This document shows, one piece after another, positions 59,707-64,000 of a stretch of 64,000 bases of DNA. Source of the DNA: Planctomycetota bacterium (GTDB lineage: Bacteria > Planctomycetota > Phycisphaerae > Sedimentisphaerales > Anaerobacaceae); contig JAUWIG010000048.1 in the NCBI GenBank assembly GCA_030605475.1, forward strand, positions 16,575-80,574, in the 5' to 3' direction. Both the position numbers and the translations under genes were made by a program. Within the stretch, counting starts at the first letter, position 1; every line of letters begins with the position of its first letter. The notes below the pieces were generated by a model. It worked only from the letters and a program-made list of their open reading frames with translations, made no database searches and was not told the DNA's origin.

Positions 59707-59982
59707 ATGATTAAAGATGAGCAAATTAACTGTTTGGATGCGGTAGCAGGGGTTTGTCTTCGATGTTTTGTGCTGGCTTTTTGTTTATTGTTGTTCTCGT
59801 TTGTTTTATACCTGCTGGCAGCCGATTGGGCCTACAGCATACATTCAAGTTGGTTCAAGATAAGCAGGCTGCATTTTGACCTGATGTATTATTGCTGGAT
59901 GGCATTTATTAAAATAGTTAGCTTCTTGTTCTTCTTAATTCCTTATATTGCTATCAAGCTAATCTTACGAAAGAAACAATAG
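59707..59982 (+). CDS. Small two-helix membrane protein (unknown)
   Basis: 91 residues from the ATG at 59707, with GGAG upstream. Two transmembrane helices are visible (FVLAFCLLLFSFVLYLLA and IKIVSFLFFLIPYIAIKLIL), joined by a polar loop WAYSIHSSWFKISRLHFDLM. The IHS...FDL loop and IPYIA pattern recall small bitopic proteins of the DUF6868 type, but I hold that only loosely. Topology suggests inner membrane. Neighbours give no functional hint. Confidence 0.6.
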   Translation: MIKDEQINCLDAVAGVCLRCFVLAFCLLLFSFVLYLLAADWAYSIHSSWFKISRLHFDLMYYCWMAFIKIVSFLFFLIPYIAIKLILRKKQ

Positions 59983-60137
59983 CCCAAAGCCTGTCTCGGG
60001 ACACGGGCCACAGTTTACCCCGTGAGATAGCAAAGAATTACCTCATGGGGAGCGACGAGACACGAATTCGCTTGCCGCCAATTGCGGGTGCCTCGCCAGC
60101 CTGCCCTGTGGGCACGAGTTTGTAGTTTTTTTGCTTT

Positions 60138-60183
60138 TACGCAATACGCTATACGTAAGCTTGTCCTGAGCGAAGTCGAAGGA
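60138..60183. repeat. Heptamer array and dispersed CTGAGCGAAGTCG repeat
   Basis: Three 7-bp words (TACGCAA, TACGCTA, TACGTAA; 60138-60158) followed by GCTTGTCCTGAGCGAAGTCG (60159-60178). The latter is the relative of the repeat inside purL. The 333-bp stretch 59983-60315 otherwise has only scrambled short repeats. Confidence 0.55.
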
Positions 60184-60315
60184 ACGCAATATGAAACACG
60201 AAAACCTATTTTGACATACGGTACACATCAGGTATATATTGCCAATTATCATGGCCTTGCGCCGAAGTTTCTTGGTTTGCGATTGTATTGTTCTTATCCT
60301 TCTGAGGAGCTGAAT

Positions 60316-60916
60316 ATGAAGCGCCTGATTCCGGCAGTTTTGATACTAATTCATTTAGCTGGCTGCGCAACTCGATCCGTCTCTACCACACCCCGTACAG
60401 CAATTGAGCAGATGCTGCTTTCCACAGCTGTGGACACCGCCCTTAAAAAGTTTGAACTGCCGCAGGTCAAGGGCAGAAAGGTCTACGTCGACCTTACAAA
60501 TCTCACCGGTGACGGCGCAGAATATATGTAAGGTAGCAGTCCGGGCACGTTTTGCCGAAATTGGTGCGACTTTGACCGCCACGCCCGACCAGGCCGAATT
60601 TATAGCCGAGATTGCTTCCGGCTGCTTAGGCACTGAGTACAAAAGCTTCATCATAGGCATACCCTCCATTCCGGTCCCCGGCTCGCCCACTCCGATGCCG
60701 GAACTTTCTTTATTACGCCAGGTTGAGCAGACTGGAATTATGAAGTTCCTCATCTTCGTTCACGCCGAAGGCCGATTCGTAGCCCTTGACCAGTATTACG
60801 CCGGAGCCGACCGTGACGAAAGTTTCTTGCTCTGGCACCGCTCACAACGAAAAGACGACATCCGGGAAAGCTGGGAAAAAGCCGATGTGAAAATAAAACA
60901 AAAACACACCGATTAA
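60316..60916 (+). pseudogene. Frameshifted lipoprotein, DUF6655-like
   Basis: Reading from the ATG at 60316 (ribosome site GAGGAG) gives a lipoprotein signal ending IHLAGC, then TPRTAIEQMLLSTAVDTALK and LPQVKGRKVYVDLTNLTGDG before a stop at 60529. The homologous continuation lies one frame on: KVAVRARFAEIGATLTATPD, ASGCLGTEYKSFIIGIPSIP and VPGSPTPMPELSLLRQVEQT, to 60916. One base change in length near 60525-60535 would restore a single protein of about 200 residues resembling DUF6655 lipoproteins. It is either a recent pseudogene or an assembly/sequencing error. Confidence 0.75.
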
Positions 60917-61212
60917 AACACCATCGCTAATTCAAGGCCACACTCTGAGCGCAGTCCAAGGATCTCGCTCAACACTCGCAATCTAAAACTAAGTCTGCTT
61001 GCAAAATTGGGATTATAGGTATCTTTTGCTTTCGGGTCTGCCATTATCTTCAAAGTCCAATAGCTGTATCGAAGGCATGGACGTAGAAAATCAGAATCGG
61101 GAGGGTTGACTTTTTTGTTGAATATGGTAAATAGTTGGGCGTGGTGGCTCGTCAACCTATTTTTGGTAGCAACAGGATAAAACAAAAGTCGTTAATATTG
61201 GGAGATGCCCTT

Positions 61213-62130
61213 ATGAAGACAAGAGTTTTTACCCGGTCACAGCATAATCCAATCATTTCACCTCTGGATCTGCCCTTCCCGGCGGCCGCTGTCCTTAATC
61301 CCGGTGCCACCGAGAATGGCGAAGAGGTTGTCTTGCTACTTCGTGTCGAAGACCACACCGGATGCTCGAACATCCATATAGCACGAAGCAAAAACGGAGT
61401 GACTGATTGGAATATCGAGCCAGAACCGATACTCCGCTACGGTGAGCAAAACTGGCGGTATGAACAGTGGGGCTGCGAAGACCCACGAGTCACATACCTG
61501 GCAGAAGAAAAACGCTGGTATATCACCTATACTGCCTACTCGCCCAACGGTGCTGCCGTGGCATTGGCCTGTTCCAATGACCTTGTTCATGCTGAACGAA
61601 TTGGATTGCTCTTTTCCCCAAACAATAAAGATGCAGTGCTATTCCCACAAAAATTTGGTGACCGATGGGCGGTACTCCACCGCCCAGACGCCGGTGGAAT
61701 GGAACACATCTGGTCGGCCTATTCGCCTGACTTGGTGCACTGGGGTGAGCCACACTGTGTGCTGCCGGAGCTTGGTGGCGCTGCCTGGGATGGTGCTAAG
61801 GTAGGTGCAGGGCCGCCTCCAATTCTCACGGAGCACGGCTGGCTTCTGATATACCACGGTGTTAAGGCTTATGGTGGTCAACTTGTTTATCGAACCGGTG
61901 TAGCTCTGTTGGAGAAAGACAGGCCTCACAAAGTTGTTGCCCGCTCACAAAACTGGATATTCCAGGCCGAGGCACCATACGAACTGTCTGGTTTGACGCC
62001 AAACGTAGTGTTTCCGACCGGCCTTCTAATTCGGGGCGATGAGTTGTGGATGTACTACGGAGCTGCGGATACTTGCACATGTCTGGCGACGGCCAAACTA
62101 AACGAAATTTTGGCACTGGTCACAACTTAA
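61213..62130 (+). CDS. GH130-like glycoside phosphorylase/hydrolase
   Basis: Five-bladed beta-propeller enzyme, 305 residues from the ATG at 61213 (GGAG upstream). The family's HNPIISP at the N-terminus, LRVEDHTGCSNIHIARSKNG, CEDPRVTYLAEEKRWYITYT, and GAGPPPILTEHGWLLIYHG match GH130 enzymes, with the catalytic Asp in the CEDPRV stretch. GH130 enzymes act on beta-1,4- or beta-1,2-mannosides by phosphorolysis or hydrolysis; which one cannot be read here. It fits with the beta-mannosidase at 15.8-18.4 kb. No signal peptide is seen. Confidence 0.87.
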   Translation: MKTRVFTRSQHNPIISPLDLPFPAAAVLNPGATENGEEVVLLLRVEDHTGCSNIHIARSKNGVTDWNIEPEPILRYGEQNWRYEQWGCEDPRVTYLAEEKRWYITYTAYSPNGAAVALACSNDLVHAERIGLLFSPNNKDAVLFPQKFGDRWAVLHRPDAGGMEHIWSAYSPDLVHWGEPHCVLPELGGAAWDGAKVGAGPPPILTEHGWLLIYHGVKAYGGQLVYRTGVALLEKDRPHKVVARSQNWIFQAEAPYELSGLTPNVVFPTGLLIRGDELWMYYGAADTCTCLATAKLNEILALVTT

Positions 62131-62308
62131 CGTATTTGCAATTTTTTTAGGCACACAGAATCGTGGGTGAAGCTCACGACCAACAAGGAATCAAGAAGCG
62201 GCAGGTTGTTTTTAACGGTGTTAAATGGGAAATGTCAGTTTATGTTATCGCCGTGATACCTTTTATGAAAAACAAACGCCCTAAGCTAAACGAAAAGGAG
62301 AAAACCAA

Positions 62309-62848
62309 ATGAAACGTCTGATGAATTATTTTCTCAAAGGTCTTTTAGTTTTTGTCCCGGTTGCGTTAACCGTTTTCACTATCGTTCTGGTCTTTACAAA
62401 ACTTGATGGCCTGTTAAAGATTCCCATTCCCGGCCTGGGCCTGGTTATTACGATACTGGTTATCACATTGGTCGGCTTTTTGGCATCGAATTTCGTTGGA
62501 AAGAAGTTTTTCACCCTCATTGACCGGCTTTTCACCAAATTGCCGGTAGTTAAAATGCTGTATTCGGCTATCAAGGATTTAATAGGGGCGTTCGCCGGTG
62601 AAAAGAAAAGCTTTGACAAACCGGCCATTGTTGAACTGACGCCGGGCGGAGCTAAGGCAGTGGGATTTATCACAAGAGACGGTCTGGAATTCTTATCTTT
62701 ATCCGACCATGTGGCGGTTTATTTTCCGCAGTCATACAACTTTGCTGGCTCGGTGTTGATTTTCCCATCTGACCGGGTTACGCCGGTTGATGTTGATAGT
62801 TCTGAGGCAATGGCATTTGTAGTCTCAGGCGGAGTCTCAGGAAAATAA
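62309..62848 (+). CDS. DUF502-family membrane protein
   Basis: Predicted inner-membrane protein, 179 residues, no known function. Two hydrophobic helices at about 9-28 (LLVFVPVALTVFTIVLVF) and 42-66 (GLGLVITILVITLVGFLASN), separated by LDGLLKIPIPGLG, then LPVVKMLYSAIKDLIGAFAG and a soluble C-terminal part ending VFPTGL-like, here VAVYFPQSYNFAGSVLIFPS. The pattern and length are those of DUF502. An AAGGAG ribosome site precedes the ATG. Monocistronic by its spacers. Confidence 0.85.
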   Translation: MKRLMNYFLKGLLVFVPVALTVFTIVLVFTKLDGLLKIPIPGLGLVITILVITLVGFLASNFVGKKFFTLIDRLFTKLPVVKMLYSAIKDLIGAFAGEKKSFDKPAIVELTPGGAKAVGFITRDGLEFLSLSDHVAVYFPQSYNFAGSVLIFPSDRVTPVDVDSSEAMAFVVSGGVSGK

Positions 62849-63157
62849 CTAAAAAACTCAAACTGACTATAATTATTGATTTTACTTTTGTTCTCTGCTG
62901 TAATCTGGCTGCATCCTTAGGGCATGTGGTTTCATAAAGTAACCACGTCAGGTACAAGAACTCATATGCGGTTTGGTCTTATGTATATTTACCGCGGGGT
63001 CAAGCTGTACATAGTGGTGTTCGCAGTTGAAGGCCGGCATATTATTCCTTGGAATAAGCCGGAACCATAGGATAAAATGCTGGTTTGGTCTTCCACAGTA
63101 GGCGTTTGTTAATTAAGAACAGAAGTGTGAAATTGCAGTTGGAGGCGAAAGAGAAAG
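62849..63157. other. Gene-free stretch after the DUF502-like gene
   Basis: About 310 bp without a supported gene. A short frame, 62966-63070 (34 codons, opening MRFGLMYIYRGVKL), has no ribosome site and is not called. Confidence 0.4.
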
Positions 63158-63271
63158 ATGGCCAATTTTGGTAACCGTATCATTCGAGCCGCCAGAACAA
63201 GGGCCATCAGTCACAAGCTACTCACCAACCCGGCTATTAACAGTCGCTCTCTGCCCGGCGATTACTTATAA
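63158..63271 (+). CDS. Possible 37-residue basic peptide (unknown)
   Basis: ATG at 63158, preceded by GGAGG at 63141-63145 at a long 12-bp spacing; the frame opens MANFGNRIIRAARTRAISHK. Rich in Arg and Lys in its first half, it could form an amphipathic helix. Weak candidate: no homologue recalled, no context beyond the convergent PilZ gene. Confidence 0.25.
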   Translation: MANFGNRIIRAARTRAISHKLLTNPAINSRSLPGDYL

Positions 63272-63292
63272 TAAAACAACAGCTGCTTATAG

Positions 63293-63607
63293 CTACTCGA
63301 ATGCAATAGCGACGCCGATATGTGCATCTTTGAGCACATCTCTGCGTTCAACTCTAACTACCCTACCGCTCTTAATACGTGCAAATCCCCCTTTTTGCTT
63401 CGCTAAAGCCGTTGTACGCGGAAAATTGATTTCCACGGTATGGCCCATCCGGACCGGCGTCGTCATAGGAACCGTAATGAAAGCGCCGGTTTTACTGATG
63501 TTGGAGCTTCGCCCGTTAAAAAACCTGTTGGCTTCCGGCAGCCAGATGCTAACAGGCCAGGAAAGGTCGGTTCGGGCATCCCTGCGTTGCTCGATTAAAG
63601 TCTCCAT
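63293..63607 (-). CDS. PilZ-domain protein
   Basis: 104 residues, a single PilZ domain covering the whole protein. The RxxxR motif is RRDAR (residues 8-12) and the second motif NxSxxG is NISKTG, both intact for c-di-GMP binding. It ends IGVAIAFE, a typical last strand. It and the PilZ at 36878-37261 may connect c-di-GMP to the pilus locus or polysaccharide export, though nothing adjacent shows which. Confidence 0.87.
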   Translation of the reverse strand: METLIEQRRDARTDLSWPVSIWLPEANRFFNGRSSNISKTGAFITVPMTTPVRMGHTVEINFPRTTALAKQKGGFARIKSGRVVRVERRDVLKDAHIGVAIAFE

Positions 63608-63840
63608 AATTCAAATCTCCCTTAAATCCCGTTCCGTCAATGATAATTGTTATCGGCAATGTTAATTTAGATAGATTAGTGTATTTAGGTAAAATAGCAA
63701 TTTTTCTAAAGAATTTTCTATCCCTTTATAATGTTGCTGTGTTTTCACTCTTTTTATCGGACTCTTACCTTCTTACAGAGACAACCAATGTTCTTTTACC
63801 TATATTGCCCAAATACACAGGTGGTCTTAAAACAAGTGGC

Positions 63841-63942
63841 AAAAAGTGCGTAAAAGTGCAAAAAAATGCAAAAAAAGTGCGAAAAATTGCAAGAAAATGC
63901 AAGAAAGTGCAAGAAAGTGCAAAAAAGTGCGTTTTTTTGCAA
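63841..63942 (+). repeat. 10-bp-phased A-tract array 4
   Basis: GTGC or ATGC steps recur at 10-bp spacing from 63847 to 63930 (one 11-bp step near 63870) between A-runs, then the terminal GTGCGTTTTTTTGCA flips to a T-run head facing right. The body is the best-preserved of the four arrays (AAGAAAGTGC units). The stretch 63608-63840 holds no supported gene. The window ends 58 bp beyond, so any flanked cargo to the right is unseen. Confidence 0.75.
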
Positions 63943-64000
63943 TTCTGTTCGGCACTTCGTTTGCGGTTGGTGATTTCGCAGCGAAAGACTTCTGTTTTTC

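Noticed and set aside
60913..61185. 90-codon minus-strand frame after the frameshifted lipoprotein
   Set aside because: No ribosome site, no recognisable family, and the composition is like surrounding spacer. A decayed gene cannot be excluded.
62966..63070. 34-codon frame downstream of the DUF502-like gene
   Set aside because: No ribosome site and no conserved feature.

Overview
The window looks like a chromosomal segment of a bacterium in or near the Phycisphaerae (Planctomycetota). This is an inference from gene content: a dockerin-bearing polysaccharide lyase, several glycoside hydrolase families, a type IV pilus/type II secretion cluster with an embedded ParA-like ATPase, a second PilM-type operon, and a PurS-PurS-PurL fusion. 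No rRNA is present to settle the taxonomy. Coding density is moderate. The spacers are unusually rich in short-period repeats.

Layout. 1-1.7 kb (minus): tRNA-Thr(GGT), tuf, rpmG, a translation locus running off the left edge. 2.1-5.7 kb (minus): a HEAT-repeat lipoprotein and a Xer recombinase. 5.9-8.6 kb: an AT-rich accessory island with an OLD-family ATPase/TOPRIM nuclease and a DNA-methyltransferase stump, flanked by two inverted arrays of 10-bp-phased A-tracts. 8.7-10.1 kb (minus): mtaB. 10.2-15.8 kb (plus): an operon with a long GspL-like PilM protein and two single-pass membrane proteins of unknown function. 15.8-31.6 kb (minus): a pilus/secretion locus in transcription order pilB, pilC, major pilin, three minor pilin-like genes, pilM, pilN, pilO, a ParA-like gene, a GspB/PilP-like gene and a secretin, followed by a beta-mannosidase. 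32.1-34.7 kb (minus): a dockerin/heparinase-like lyase with a 20-bp tandem repeat upstream. 35.1-37.3 kb: a metallo-beta-lactamase-fold stump, glnA and a PilZ protein. 37.6-39.4 kb: an RRM protein and hisH-hisF. 39.5-47.0 kb (plus): GH51 arabinofuranosidase, glmS, a sodium/solute symporter and a URO-D-like protein. 47.2-49.8 kb (plus): clpB. 49.9-55.4 kb (minus): tyrA, purL, an EcsC-like gene and purQ. 55.7-57.2 kb (plus): accA and a small Cys-rich protein. 57.3-58.9 kb (minus): a Sua5/LMW-phosphatase fusion and rpiB. 59.7-63.6 kb: small membrane and lipoprotein genes (one frameshifted), a GH130-like gene, a DUF502-like gene and a second PilZ protein.

How the genes fit together. The pilus cluster provides motor, platform, pilins, inner-membrane alignment proteins and outer-membrane secretin, but no pilT. 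Two PilZ proteins could supply c-di-GMP input. The GH2, GH51, GH130 and lyase genes together with the symporter suggest growth on plant or algal polysaccharide.

The least expected signals are non-coding: (i) four 10-bp-phased A-tract arrays, two of them bracketing the nuclease island head-to-head; (ii) at least sixteen spacers built of 7-bp-phased degenerate words, one of which lies inside purQ; (iii) a dispersed repeat inside purL whose two duplications total 24 bp and so keep the frame.
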